A stretch of 64,000 nucleotides of DNA from RYN-230 sp963837335 (lineage in GTDB: Bacteria > Actinomycetota > Actinomycetes > Streptosporangiales > Streptosporangiaceae). How positions within the stretch are numbered: position 1 is the first letter of the stretch; the number at the start of each line of letters is the position of its first letter. The stretch covers positions 1 through 64,000 of the forward strand of contig CAWINS010000021.1 of the NCBI GenBank assembly GCA_963837335.1, written 5' to 3'. The notes below the pieces were generated by a model. It saw nothing but the letters and a program-made list of their open reading frames with translations. It was not told where the DNA came from and ran no database searches. Positions 18,505 through 27,108 of this stretch are shown here, piece by piece. The translations under genes and the position numbers were made by a program.

Positions 18505-18936
18505 ATGGCATTCCCCGATCGCATCGAGCGGGCCGTCGACATCGCCCACCCGCCTGCCACCGTGTGGGCCGCGCTCACCACGGCCGAGGGCCTGGGCACC
18601 TGGTTCGGCAACCAGGCCACGATCGACCTGCGCCCGGGCGGATCAGCCCAGATGACCTGGGATCACGGCCACCGCGCCGAGATGCGGATCGAACGGGTCG
18701 AGGAGCCCACGGTATTCGGCTTCACCTGGCACATCTACGGCCTGCCCGACGACGATCCGCGCCGCACCTATGTCGAGTTCACCCTCGAGCCGAACGATTC
18801 GGGCACCCGGCTGACCGTGGTCGAATCCGGCTTCGCCCAGCTGACAGACGACGCCTTCCGCGAAGCCTACGACGGCAACTCGAAGGGCTGGGCCAGCGAG
18901 CTGGGTGAACTGGTCAACTACCTCGATGCCGCCTGA
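18505..18936 (+). CDS. SRPBCC (AHSA1/START-like) domain protein
   Basis: A 143-residue helix-grip protein: MAFPDRIERAVDIAHPPATV, then LTTAEGLGTWFGNQATIDLR and the HIYGLPDDDPRRTYVEFTLE segment, typical of activator-of-Hsp90-homologue-like SRPBCC proteins that bind hydrophobic ligands in a central cavity. ATG 18505 has GGAGG nine bases before it. Its end overlaps the ArsR start by 11 bases, so the two are translationally coupled; this SRPBCC/ArsR pairing is common in actinomycetes. Ligand unknown. Confidence 0.85.
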   Translation: MAFPDRIERAVDIAHPPATVWAALTTAEGLGTWFGNQATIDLRPGGSAQMTWDHGHRAEMRIERVEEPTVFGFTWHIYGLPDDDPRRTYVEFTLEPNDSGTRLTVVESGFAQLTDDAFREAYDGNSKGWASELGELVNYLDAA

Positions 18937-19255
18937 CATCGAGGCGATCGCCGAGCAGGTCTTCGCCGCCCTGGCCGACCCCAGCCGCCGCGCCATCCTG
19001 GCCGCGCTGGCGGAGGACGGCCCGGCCACGGCGACCGACCTGGCCGGGCGCCTGCCGATCACGCGGCAGGCCATCGCCAAGCACCTGGCCCTGCTCACCG
19101 AGGCAGGCCTGGTGACGGCTGAACCGGGCGAGCGGCGCCGGGTGCGCTACCGGCTCCGCTCGGCGCCGATGCAGGTGGCGCAGCAGTTCCTGGCCGCACT
19201 GGCCCGCGACTGGGACGGCCCGCTCGGCGCGCTGCGCGACCACCTCAGCCAGTGA
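18926..19255 (+). CDS. ArsR/SmtB-family repressor
   Basis: A 109-residue winged-helix repressor: EQVFAALADPSRRAILAALA, the recognition helix region LPITRQAIAKHLALLTEAGL, and the wing VTAEPGERRRVRYRL. No metal-binding Cys pairs (such as CxCxxC) are seen, so it is a non-metal-sensing member. ATG 18926 lies inside the end of the SRPBCC gene. It most likely represses its own operon through the GCAAC/GTTGC array at 18446-18486. Confidence 0.85.
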   Translation: MPPDIEAIAEQVFAALADPSRRAILAALAEDGPATATDLAGRLPITRQAIAKHLALLTEAGLVTAEPGERRRVRYRLRSAPMQVAQQFLAALARDWDGPLGALRDHLSQ

Positions 19256-19289
19256 ACGCGGCCAAAAAACCGAGAACCTGGAGGAAATC

Positions 19290-20063
19290 ATGAACGGCCA
19301 TGCATCTGCCGCGCGGCCTGAGGTGGCCGACCGGGCGGCCTTCCAGGCCGACCTGGACCGGCTGCGGGCCCGGGAGAAGGCGCACACCCGCGAGGGTGAC
19401 GCGATCGCGGCGGCCCGGCGGCGGCTGCCGATGGTGGAGCTGGACCCCGCCATCTCGCTGACCGGCCCGGACGGCCCGGTCACGCTGCTGCAGGCGTTCG
19501 AGGGCCGCCGGCAGCTGATCGCCTACTACTTCATGTGGCAGGCCGGCGGGCCCGCCGCGCGCCAGTGCGAAGGCTGCACTTTCTATAACGCCCACATCGG
19601 CGAGCTGTCGTACCTGCATTCGCGGGATATCACCTATGCCACCTTCTGCCAGGGCCCCTACGAGGAGAGCGCCCGCTACCGGGACTTCATGGGCTGGGAC
19701 ATGCCCTGGTACTCCGCGCAGGACTCGCTCGGCAGGCTCCTGCCCGGGCGCCAGGCCGGCCTGTTCTGCCTCGTGTGCTACCTGCGGGACGGCGACCGGG
19801 TTTTCGAGACCTACTGGACGACCCGGCGCGGCGTCGAGGCGATGGACTACAGCTACGCGCTGATGGACCTCACCGCGTACGGACGCCAGGAATCGTGGGA
19901 GGACTCGCCCCCCGGCTGGCCGCAAGAGTGCACCAACACGCGGACTGAGGCCGGCCCGCCCGGCTGGCCGCCAGTGCCGCAGTGGCCGGGCGGGCGCCCC
20001 ATCGCCCAGTGGCCCCGCCTGGCCGCCGGGCACTCCGACGACCTGGGCACCGCCCGCACCTAG
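19290..20063 (+). CDS. DUF899 thioredoxin-like protein 1
   Basis: A 257-residue protein of the DUF899 family, a thioredoxin-fold group of unknown activity. Landmarks: FQADLDRLRAREKAHTREGD at the start, LPMVELD, QLIAYYFMWQ, CEGCTFYNAHIGELSYLHSR with the CxxC-type pair, FMGWDMPWYSAQDSLG, CLVCYLRDGDRVFETYW and GRQESWEDSPPGWPQ. GGAGG precedes the ATG by six bases. It follows ArsR by 34 bases and is probably cotranscribed. After WPQ it has a Pro/Gly/Trp-rich tail of about 47 residues not typical of the family. Confidence 0.85.
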   Translation: MNGHASAARPEVADRAAFQADLDRLRAREKAHTREGDAIAAARRRLPMVELDPAISLTGPDGPVTLLQAFEGRRQLIAYYFMWQAGGPAARQCEGCTFYNAHIGELSYLHSRDITYATFCQGPYEESARYRDFMGWDMPWYSAQDSLGRLLPGRQAGLFCLVCYLRDGDRVFETYWTTRRGVEAMDYSYALMDLTAYGRQESWEDSPPGWPQECTNTRTEAGPPGWPPVPQWPGGRPIAQWPRLAAGHSDDLGTART

Positions 20064-20166
20064 CCAGGCCGGCAGCTCCTGTCCCTGCTGACCGGCGCCG
20101 CCAGGGCCGGAGCCACAACGCGGCCCTCGGTCGCAGAACACGAAACCCAACCAGATGGAGATGAAG

Positions 20167-20856
20167 ATGAAGTCACCCCCGATCGTGTCCCGGCAAGAGT
20201 GGGAGACGGCGCGCCAGCAGCTGCTCGTGAAGGAGAAGGAGGTGAGCCGGGCCCGCGATGCCCTGGCCGCGGAGCGGCGGCGGATGCCGTGGCTGGCGGT
20301 GGACCAGGAGTATGAGTTCGAGGGGCCCGAGGGCCGGGTGAGCCTGGCCGGCCTGTTCAAGGGCCGCCGTCAGCTCATCGTCTACCGCGCCTTCTTCGAA
20401 CCCGGCGTGTACGGGTGGCCTGAGCACGCCTGCCCGGGCTGCTCGCTGGTCGCCGACCAGGTCGCCCACGTCGCCCACCTGAACGCCCGCGACACCACCC
20501 TGGTCTTCGCCTCCCGCGCGCCGCAACCCGACATCCAGCGGGTCAAGGCCACGATGGGCTGGGACATCCCCTGGTACACCATGACCGACAGCTTCGACGC
20601 CGACCACGGGGTGGACGAATGGCACGGCACCAACGCGTTCATCCGCGACGGCGATCGCGTGTACCGCACCTACTTCGTCAACAACCGCGGCGATGAGGTA
20701 ATGGGCGGCACCTGGGCCTACCTCGACCTCACCGCCCTCGGCCGCCAGGAGGAGTGGGAAGACTCACCCGAGGGCTACCCGCAGACCCCGCCCTACTCCT
20801 GGTGGAGATGGCACGACGCCTACGGCGACGCGGAGGCGCCGGAGGGGACGTCCTAA
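20167..20856 (+). CDS. DUF899 thioredoxin-like protein 2
   Basis: A 229-residue paralogue of the preceding protein: WETARQQLLVKEKEVSRARD, QLIVYRAFFEPG, HACPGCSLVADQVAHVAHLN, TMGWDIPWYTMTDSF, NAFIRDGDRVYRTYFVNNRG and GRQEEWEDSPEGYPQ. The upstream gene has CEGC where this has CPGC, so both keep the paired Cys. The start may be any of three close ATG codons (20155, 20161, 20167); 20167 is best spaced from GGAG. Member of the same ArsR-controlled operon by position. Confidence 0.85.
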   Translation: MKSPPIVSRQEWETARQQLLVKEKEVSRARDALAAERRRMPWLAVDQEYEFEGPEGRVSLAGLFKGRRQLIVYRAFFEPGVYGWPEHACPGCSLVADQVAHVAHLNARDTTLVFASRAPQPDIQRVKATMGWDIPWYTMTDSFDADHGVDEWHGTNAFIRDGDRVYRTYFVNNRGDEVMGGTWAYLDLTALGRQEEWEDSPEGYPQTPPYSWWRWHDAYGDAEAPEGTS

Positions 20857-20884
20857 CGCCTGGCTGGTGCCGGGGAGGGGCTGC

Positions 20885-21781
20885 TCAGGCCAGCACGGCC
20901 GGCTTGAGCACCTCCTCGCACCACTGCCGGAAGGTCGTCGGGCTCGCGGTCTCCGGAGTGCGCGGCACTCCGTCGTCCAGGCCCTCGTCCTTGGCCTGCG
21001 CCATGTCGACCATGCCCTGGACGAACGCGTCCCCTATGCCGTGGCCGGCCAGCGCCGCGCCGAAGTCAGCGAGCGTCTGCTGCTGGTAACGCACCGGCGT
21101 GCCGAGCACCTCGGTCATGATGCCCGCCATGTCCTGCGGCGAGAGGTCGGCCGGGCCGAGCACCGGGACGCTCCCGGCGCCGGTCCACGACCGGTCCACG
21201 AGCAGCCGGGCGGCCGCCGCGGCAATATCGCGGGTCGCGGCCGCCGGAGCCTTCCGGCCAGCCGCGGTGGTGCCGGTGAACACGCCCTGGTCGCGGATCG
21301 AGCGCACCTGGCGCAGCAGGTTGTCCATGAACGACGGGTTCGCCAGCGCCCGGTAAGCCACGCCGGTGCTCGCGATGAGGTCGTCCATGGCCAGCGACGC
21401 GGTGACAAGCCCGGCCCGGCCCGCGACCGGGGTGCCCCGGCCGAGCGCCGAGACACCGACGACATGCCCGACGCCGTGCGCCGTGAACGCCTGCGCAGCG
21501 GCCCGGGTAAACCCGGAGAACGCGGCCCCGAGACTCGGCGCGTGCACGTCCGGCGGGACGACCCAGAACACGGCGTCCGCGCCGGCGAACGCACGGTCAA
21601 CGATGTCCGGGTCACCGTGCGATCCCGCCACGACGTCCACGCGGTCCCGGGCCGGGCCGGGAAGCCTGGCCGGGTCGCGCACGATCACGCGGAGCTTTTC
21701 CCCGCTGGAGGGAGCGCCGCTGAGGAGGATGGCGAGGACCTGGCGGCCGATATCGCCCGTGGGCGTGGTGATGACGATCAT
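20885..21781 (-). CDS. NmrA-like NAD(P)-binding protein
   Basis: A 298-residue atypical short-chain dehydrogenase: VITTPTGDIGRQVLAILL is a dinucleotide site of the NmrA/SDR5 type (TGxxG degenerate as TPTGDIG), followed by LRVIVRDPARL, ADAVFWVVPPD, VGVSALGRGTPVAG and a substrate lid (LADFGAALAGHGIGDAFVQG). Such proteins are NADP(H) sensors or quinone/azo-type reductases; the activity is not determined by sequence. Divergent from the LysR gene at 21851 with a 69-base gap, a layout in which LysR usually controls the neighbour. Confidence 0.8.
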   Translation of the reverse strand: MIVITTPTGDIGRQVLAILLSGAPSSGEKLRVIVRDPARLPGPARDRVDVVAGSHGDPDIVDRAFAGADAVFWVVPPDVHAPSLGAAFSGFTRAAAQAFTAHGVGHVVGVSALGRGTPVAGRAGLVTASLAMDDLIASTGVAYRALANPSFMDNLLRQVRSIRDQGVFTGTTAAGRKAPAAATRDIAAAAARLLVDRSWTGAGSVPVLGPADLSPQDMAGIMTEVLGTPVRYQQQTLADFGAALAGHGIGDAFVQGMVDMAQAKDEGLDDGVPRTPETASPTTFRQWCEEVLKPAVLA

Positions 21782-21850
21782 GGTTCAACTCTGCGGGTGG
21801 TCCGGGGCGGGCGTCCAATACCCTTTGGCGCCGATTGATACCCTGGGGAC
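21782..21850. promoter_or_regulatory. NmrA/LysR divergent control region
   Basis: The 69-base gap between divergent starts holds two ATACCCT repeats about 20 bases apart (around 21818 and 21838) with a GGCGCC palindrome between them. Repeats spaced by about two helical turns fit LysR binding. No clear -10/-35 pair was seen. Confidence 0.35.
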
Positions 21851-22684
21851 ATGGATCTCGATCTGCGCAAGCTGCGTTATTTCGCCGCGGTCGCCGAGCA
21901 CCGGCACTTCGGCCGGGCGGCCGGGCAGCTGTACATCGCGCAGCCCGTCCTCAGCCGGCAGATCCGCGCCCTCGAGCAGGAGCTTGGCTGCACGCTGCTC
22001 GTCCGGACCACCCGCAGCGTGCAGCTCACGCCGGCGGGGGAGCAGCTCTATGAGGAGGCGCGCGGGGTGTTCGCGTCCGTCGACGCCGCTGTCCGGCGCG
22101 TCCACGAGATCGACCGGGGCGTCGAGCGGCTCGTCGTCGCGTTCGCGCCTGGGCTGCACGTCTCCGAGGCGGTCCGCGCCTACACGGCGGCCCACCCCGG
22201 CGTCGGGATCGAACTGCTCCACCTGAACTGGTGGGAGCAGGACGCGCCGCTGCGGGACGGCCGGGCCCACGTCGGGTACCTCCGGCGGCCGTTCGACGAC
22301 ACCGGGCTGCGCGCCATCCCCGTCGGCAGCGAGCCGAAGATCGCGTGCCTGCCCGCCGCCCACCCGCTCGCCCGCCGCCGGGTCCTGACCCTGGCCGATC
22401 TCGACGGCGAGCCGATCCTCGACGCGCACGCGCGGCGGACCTCCTCGGTCGAGGAGAAGTTCGAGCTCATCGCCGCCGGGCACGGCATCGCCCTGGTGCC
22501 CCGGAGCGTCGCGCGGTCCTACTCCCGCCCCGACCTCGTCTACCGCCGGGTGTCGGACGCCGTGCCCGCCGAGACGTGCGTGGTCGTGGCCGAGGACCGG
22601 CGGGAGCGCCGGGTGCTCGACTTCGTGGCGGTCGCGGAGCAGACGCTGCGGGACGACCCGGCGCCGCTCACGGCCGCCGGCTAG
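21851..22684 (+). CDS. LysR-family transcriptional regulator
   Basis: A 277-residue LysR regulator: MDLDLRKLRYFAAVAEHRHF, then GRAAGQLYIAQPVLSRQIRA for the winged helix-turn-helix (residues 1-60), followed by the periplasmic-binding-protein-like effector domain (VAFAPGLHVSEAVRAYTAAH through IAAGHGIALVPRSVAR). The effector domain is shorter than usual in its middle part. It reads away from the NmrA-like gene and probably regulates it and itself. Its last 17 bases overlap the end of the convergent HelR gene. Confidence 0.9.
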   Translation: MDLDLRKLRYFAAVAEHRHFGRAAGQLYIAQPVLSRQIRALEQELGCTLLVRTTRSVQLTPAGEQLYEEARGVFASVDAAVRRVHEIDRGVERLVVAFAPGLHVSEAVRAYTAAHPGVGIELLHLNWWEQDAPLRDGRAHVGYLRRPFDDTGLRAIPVGSEPKIACLPAAHPLARRRVLTLADLDGEPILDAHARRTSSVEEKFELIAAGHGIALVPRSVARSYSRPDLVYRRVSDAVPAETCVVVAEDRRERRVLDFVAVAEQTLRDDPAPLTAAG

Positions 22685-24866
22685 CGGCTGGTCCTGGCCG
22701 GCGTGAGGAGCTCGTGAGGATGACGAGTTGCTGGGTCGCCCGGGTCATCGCGACATAGCGGTCGACCGCTCCTTCGATCCCCTGGCCGAACGCCTCCGGG
22801 TCGACCAGGACGACCAGGTCGAACTCCAGGCCCTTCGACAGCTCCGGGGTCAGCGACCGGACCCGGGACGTCGCCGCGAACGCGGGATCACCGATGACGG
22901 CGGCGATCCCGTCGGCATGCGCGGCGAGCCAGGTGCCGAGGACCGGGCCCAGATCCGTAACGGATCCGTGCCCGACGGGGACGCCGGTGCTGCGGATGGA
23001 AGTCGGCACGTTGGCGTCCGGGAGGACAGCCCGGATGACCGGCTCGGCTTCCGCCATGACCTCCTGCGGCGTCCGGTAGTTGATGCTCAGGGTAGCCACG
23101 CTGATCCGGTCGAGCCCGACCCGCCCGAGCCGCTGCGGCCACGACTCCGTGAACCCGTGCCGGGCCTGGGCGCGGTCCCCGACGATGGTGAAACTCCGGG
23201 ACGGGCAGCGGAGCAGCAGCATCTGCCACTCGGCGTCGGTCAGTTCCTGGGCCTCGTCCACGACGATGTGCGCGAAGGGGCCGGCCAGCAGGTCCGGATC
23301 GGTACCGGGCAGTGCGGCCTCATTCACCAGGGCCTCGTGGAAGTCCTCGCCGCGCAGCATCGTCACCAGACCGGCGCCGTATTCGTCGCCCGGGTCGTGG
23401 TCGACCTCGATCAGGTTGTCGACGACCCGGGCCATCTGCTCGCGTTCAGCGGCGACCGCGGCGTCATGCCGGCGCCTGCGCCGTGACGCCGCAGGGTCGC
23501 CGAGCCGCTGCCGGGCCGCATCCAGGAACGGCAGGTCGGACACCGTCCAGGCCTGAGCGTCCGCGCGCTGCAGCTTCAGGACCTCATCGGGGCTGAGCCA
23601 CGGAGCGCACAGCCTCAGGTAGGCGGGCACCGACCACAGGTCCCCGACCAGGTCAGCCGGCTCGATCAGCGGCCACCCGCGGTTGAGGGCCGCGCGCAGC
23701 TCCCGGTTCTGCAGCAGCGACTTGCGGAACAGGTCAGCCGGGACGTCGTCGGCGCGGGCGTCCATCAGGATCGCGAGCAGCGCTTCCCAGATCTGGTCGC
23801 GCGCCTCGTTGTGCGGGGTACCGGGATCTGGGGCCCCGAACGCCTCGGCCCAGTCGCCGGCGCTCAGCCAGATGTCGGACCAGTGGGTCTCGACCGTCAT
23901 CCCCTCGGCAGGCGGCTTCTCATAGAACCTGACGGCCGGCTCGATCGCCTTCACCAGGTCTGCGGACGACTTCAGGCGGGCCACGTCCGGATCGGCCTCG
24001 GCCGCTGCCGTGGCGCCCTCGGCGACGAGATCCCGCAGCGTGGCCGTCTGCACGCCCTCCTCGCCGAGGCTGGGCAGGACGTCGCCGACATAGGCCAGGT
24101 AGGGCTGGTGCGGGCCGACGAACAGCACGCCGCCCTGGCGGTGACCGACGCGAGGGTCGGAGTACACGAGGTAGGCGGAGCGGTGCAGGGCGACGACGGT
24201 CTTCCCGGTACCCGGACCGCCGTCGACGACGAGCGCACCCTGGGATCCGGCGCGGATGATGGCGTCCTGGTCGGCCGCGATGGTGCCGAGCACGTCCCGC
24301 ATCCGGGGCGACCGGCTGCTGCCCAGGCTGGCGATGAAGGCGGACTGGTCGTCCAGCGCGGCGTGCCCGTCCAGCCCGTCCGGGGTGAACACCTCGTCCC
24401 AGTAGTCGCTGACCCGGCCGCGGGTCCAGCGGTACCTGCGCCGGCTGGCCAGGCCCATCGGGTTGGCGTGGGTCGCCCCGAAGAACGGCTCAGCAGCAGG
24501 GGAGCGCCAGTCGAGCAGCAGCCGCCGGCCGGCGCTGTCGGTGAGGCCAAGCCGGCCGATGTACACGGGCTCCGGATTGTCCGCGCCGACGATGCGCCCG
24601 AGGCACAGGTCCAGGCCGAAACGGCGCAGGACGCGCAGCCGGGCGCCCAGCCGGTGGATCTCCATGTCCCGGTCCATCGCCGCCTGGCCTATGCCGCCGG
24701 GGGCCCGGAGCTCGGCGTCGAGGCGTTCGGACAGTTCGGCGATCGACTGCTCGAGGCTCCACGCGATGGCCGCGAAATGCTGCTCGTCGCCGCCGATCAG
24801 CGCCGGGTCGGCCTTGGCGGAAAGCCGGTCGGGAAGGTCAAACGCACTGGTGGTCAGGGAGTTCAC
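22668..24866 (-). CDS. helR: HelR-type RNA polymerase-recycling ATPase (HelD family)
   Basis: A 732-residue superfamily-1 helicase-like ATPase. An N-terminal coiled-coil region (SIAELSERLDAELRAPGGIG, MEIHRLGARLRVLRRFGLDL, about 37-90) is the part that reaches into polymerase channels in HelD. Then ADNPEPVYIGRLGL, WRSPAAEPFF, RRRYRWTRGRVSDYWDEVF, Walker A GGPGTGKT at 216-223, Walker B VVDEAQELT, and near the C-terminus YVAMTRATQQLVIL. HelR displaces rifamycin-stalled RNA polymerase from DNA and gives tolerance. It lies 62 bases downstream of the Rox-like gene on the same strand, which supports this subgroup over general HelD or UvrD. Confidence 0.85.
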   Translation of the reverse strand: MNSLTTSAFDLPDRLSAKADPALIGGDEQHFAAIAWSLEQSIAELSERLDAELRAPGGIGQAAMDRDMEIHRLGARLRVLRRFGLDLCLGRIVGADNPEPVYIGRLGLTDSAGRRLLLDWRSPAAEPFFGATHANPMGLASRRRYRWTRGRVSDYWDEVFTPDGLDGHAALDDQSAFIASLGSSRSPRMRDVLGTIAADQDAIIRAGSQGALVVDGGPGTGKTVVALHRSAYLVYSDPRVGHRQGGVLFVGPHQPYLAYVGDVLPSLGEEGVQTATLRDLVAEGATAAAEADPDVARLKSSADLVKAIEPAVRFYEKPPAEGMTVETHWSDIWLSAGDWAEAFGAPDPGTPHNEARDQIWEALLAILMDARADDVPADLFRKSLLQNRELRAALNRGWPLIEPADLVGDLWSVPAYLRLCAPWLSPDEVLKLQRADAQAWTVSDLPFLDAARQRLGDPAASRRRRRHDAAVAAEREQMARVVDNLIEVDHDPGDEYGAGLVTMLRGEDFHEALVNEAALPGTDPDLLAGPFAHIVVDEAQELTDAEWQMLLLRCPSRSFTIVGDRAQARHGFTESWPQRLGRVGLDRISVATLSINYRTPQEVMAEAEPVIRAVLPDANVPTSIRSTGVPVGHGSVTDLGPVLGTWLAAHADGIAAVIGDPAFAATSRVRSLTPELSKGLEFDLVVLVDPEAFGQGIEGAVDRYVAMTRATQQLVILTSSSRRPGPAASRRP

Positions 24867-24928
24867 GGCATCAGCTCCGATCTGAGGTCGCTGGCGGCCA
24901 CCGGGCGCGGCGAGGCGCGCCGGGCCGG

Positions 24929-26494
24929 TCAGGAAAGCCGGCCGGTGGCCGGCACTGTCGCTTTCAGGGATGTTCCGAACCAGCAGGAGAGCGCTTCCCG
25001 CAGCGCGGGCGCGGCCGTGCCCGCGGGCTCGCCGGTGCCTGCGGCCCAGGCGATGTGGGCATCCGGGCGGATCAGCAGGGCGTCAGCTGGCCGGTGATCG
25101 GTTTGGGCGGTGTGGATGTTGACGCGATGCTGCCAGTCCCGGGCGGTCTCGCGGAGGTCTGGGCGGTCGGCGAGGTCGAGGAGGATGGGCCGGGCGGGGT
25201 GCATGAGTTCCGCGACGCTGGTTGTGCCCTGGCCGGTGTGCACGGTGAGGTCGGGTGCGAAAGTGCCGGTCAGGGCGTGCTGGCCCGGGCCGGGCATGGG
25301 GTAGCGGGTGTCGGCGCCGGCGATAAGCGCTCCCATGCGGCGCAAGGGCTGCTCGTCGGCGAGCAGTTCGAGGAAGAGGTCCCGGAGCGCGTGCGCGGCC
25401 GGGTCCTGCCCGCGCCGCAGTGCCACCTGGGCCTGGGTCTGGAGCAGGGCACGTGCCCCGGCGAGGTGGCGCTCGTGGTGGTAGGTGTCCAGCAGCCCGG
25501 ACGGCGCCCAGCCACCGACGTCGGCGGCCAGCTTCCAGGCCAGGTTGACCGCGTCGAGCATGCCGAAGTTGATGCCTATGCCCGTGGCGGGAAACTGATG
25601 CGCCGCATCGCCGGCCAGCAGGATGCGCCCGTCGCGGTACCGTTCGGCCTGCCGCGCGCAGAACCCGTAGCGCGACAGCCGCGTCACATCGGCCAGGGGC
25701 AGATCCGCGCCGAGCACGCGGCGGATGCTGTCCTGGAACTCCGCCAGGGTCATCGGCGTGTCATCGCCGGCTTCGGCGGCCTGGTCTTCGGTGGTCTGGA
25801 GGAGCAGAACCCCCGAGGTGAGTGACCCGAACCCGAACACGCCGCGGCCGGTCCGGGTGAAACCCTGGCGGATCCGGCCCAGCCCGGGAACGTCGAGGTC
25901 ACCGTTATCGAGCCGGGTCACCGAATCGGCCACGGTGACCTCGCCCAGCCGGTTGACCTCTGGATAGGTGGTGCCGGGGAACGGGATCGCGGCCAGCTCG
26001 CGGACCCTGCTGCGCGGGCCGTCGCAGCCCACCAGATACTGGGCGCTCACCCGGTAGGGCCCGCCCGGGCCGCGCACCCCGGCGGTCACCGTGGCGCCAT
26101 CCTGGCTGACCCTGGCCACCTCGTGCCCGCGGCGCACTTCGGCGCCGAGTTCGCGGGCGCGTTCGTCGAGCAGGCGCTCGAGTCGCGGTTGCGGGAGATG
26201 CACCGCCCATAGCGGGGGATCGGCCAGGTGTGAGAAGTCCAGCTGCACACCGCCGAACGGGGCCCCAGGAGCCGGGCCGATGGGGCGGCCACTGGCCGCT
26301 TCGATCCGGTCCAGCAGGCCCCGGTAGCGCACCAGTTCCACGATCTGCCCGTTGAAGCCGTTGGCCTTCGGGGTCTCCCGCAGCCGCGGCTGCCGCTCCA
26401 GGACCAGTGGCCGCACTCCAGCCAGGCACAGCTCACCGGCCAGCATCAGCCCCGTCGGCCCGGCGCCCACGATGATCACGCCGGCGTCCATCAC
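24929..26494 (-). CDS. rox: FAD-dependent monooxygenase, Rox-like (rifampicin monooxygenase candidate)
   Basis: A 521-residue class A flavoprotein hydroxylase. It has GAGPTGLMLAGELCLAG (residues 10-26, FAD Rossmann), the DG motif (LVGCDGPRSRVRELA), and GRILLAGDAAHQFPATGIGI with the GD motif around 280-300, then the thioredoxin-like C-terminal domain ending WFGTSLKATVP. Such enzymes use NADPH to hydroxylate aromatic polyketides. Rox hydroxylates rifamycins and inactivates them. Assignment to Rox rests on general similarity plus its position between an RAE and helR; a tetracycline or pentachlorophenol-type hydroxylase is the alternative. Confidence 0.75.
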   Translation of the reverse strand: MMDAGVIIVGAGPTGLMLAGELCLAGVRPLVLERQPRLRETPKANGFNGQIVELVRYRGLLDRIEAASGRPIGPAPGAPFGGVQLDFSHLADPPLWAVHLPQPRLERLLDERARELGAEVRRGHEVARVSQDGATVTAGVRGPGGPYRVSAQYLVGCDGPRSRVRELAAIPFPGTTYPEVNRLGEVTVADSVTRLDNGDLDVPGLGRIRQGFTRTGRGVFGFGSLTSGVLLLQTTEDQAAEAGDDTPMTLAEFQDSIRRVLGADLPLADVTRLSRYGFCARQAERYRDGRILLAGDAAHQFPATGIGINFGMLDAVNLAWKLAADVGGWAPSGLLDTYHHERHLAGARALLQTQAQVALRRGQDPAAHALRDLFLELLADEQPLRRMGALIAGADTRYPMPGPGQHALTGTFAPDLTVHTGQGTTSVAELMHPARPILLDLADRPDLRETARDWQHRVNIHTAQTDHRPADALLIRPDAHIAWAAGTGEPAGTAAPALREALSCWFGTSLKATVPATGRLS

Positions 26495-26656
26495 CGGCCA
26501 CTCCCTGCGCGGTCTTCCGCGGACGGCCTCCCCGGGGGGAAAGGCCGGCCCGGCCCGACGTCCCCGCGCGTTCCATACGCCGGCAGCAACACCCGCACTT
26601 CGCGTCCTCCATCTCCGCAGATTCTGGCCCCGGCCTGCGATTATGCGGCACGACCC

Positions 26657-26675
26657 GGGTCTTGCGGCAAGCCCC
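26657..26675 (-). promoter_or_regulatory. Rifamycin-associated element (RAE)-like inverted repeat
   Basis: GGGTCTTGCGGCAAGCCCC is a 19-bp imperfect inverted repeat with the CTTGC / GCAAG arms of the RAE, the cis-element found upstream of rifamycin-inducible resistance genes of actinomycetes. It lies about 160 bases before the Rox-like gene start and reads toward it. Match to the RAE is from memory of the published motif. Confidence 0.75.
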
Positions 26676-26731
26676 TAGGTGCGCTATATATTGAAAATGG
26701 AGGGGAGTGCGTATCCCCCCTTTCCCCTTGA

Positions 26732-27016
26732 TCGTCCCGCTGTGGACTGACAATCTCCGGCCCCGAGGCCTTCGCCAAGTTCTTCGCGGGGACCCCCGGC
26801 GGCGCAGCGGTGTGGGAGTCCTTCGACGTCCACGTCGATCAGGTCATCGAATCCGCCGACTACCTCATCGCACAGCTCACCAACACGGCCGTCCTCAGGG
26901 CGACCGGCAAGACGGTGGTGTTCCAGAACGTCTGGCTCTTCGAGGTCGCCAGCCGCCGCCTGGTCAGCGCGCAGCTCTACACGGACACGGCCGCTGTCCG
27001 CAGCAATGCGGGCTGA
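26732..27016 (+). pseudogene. SnoaL-like (NTF2-fold) fragment
   Basis: The frame runs LTISGPEAFAKFFAG, VWESFDVHVDQVIESADYLI, TGKTVVFQNVWLFEVAS, then RRLVSAQLYTDTAAV, the order of a SnoaL-like NTF2-fold protein. The frame is open only from 26732 and has no start codon before GTG at 26810, so about the first third of the domain is absent. SnoaL-type folds include polyketide cyclases and ketosteroid isomerases. It is best read as a 5'-deleted remnant, possibly removed when the RAE-side promoter region was formed. Confidence 0.5.
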
Positions 27017-27108
27017 TGGCAAGGCTGCCATCAGCCGACCGGCCAAAGCCCACCCGAACGCCATCGTGATCCACACGCCGGGCTGACCTGCGCATAGTAT
27101 CGTCCGCC

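Noticed and set aside
23811..25097. 428-codon plus-strand frame opposite helR
   Set aside because: It is the complement of two conserved minus-strand genes and has no domain.
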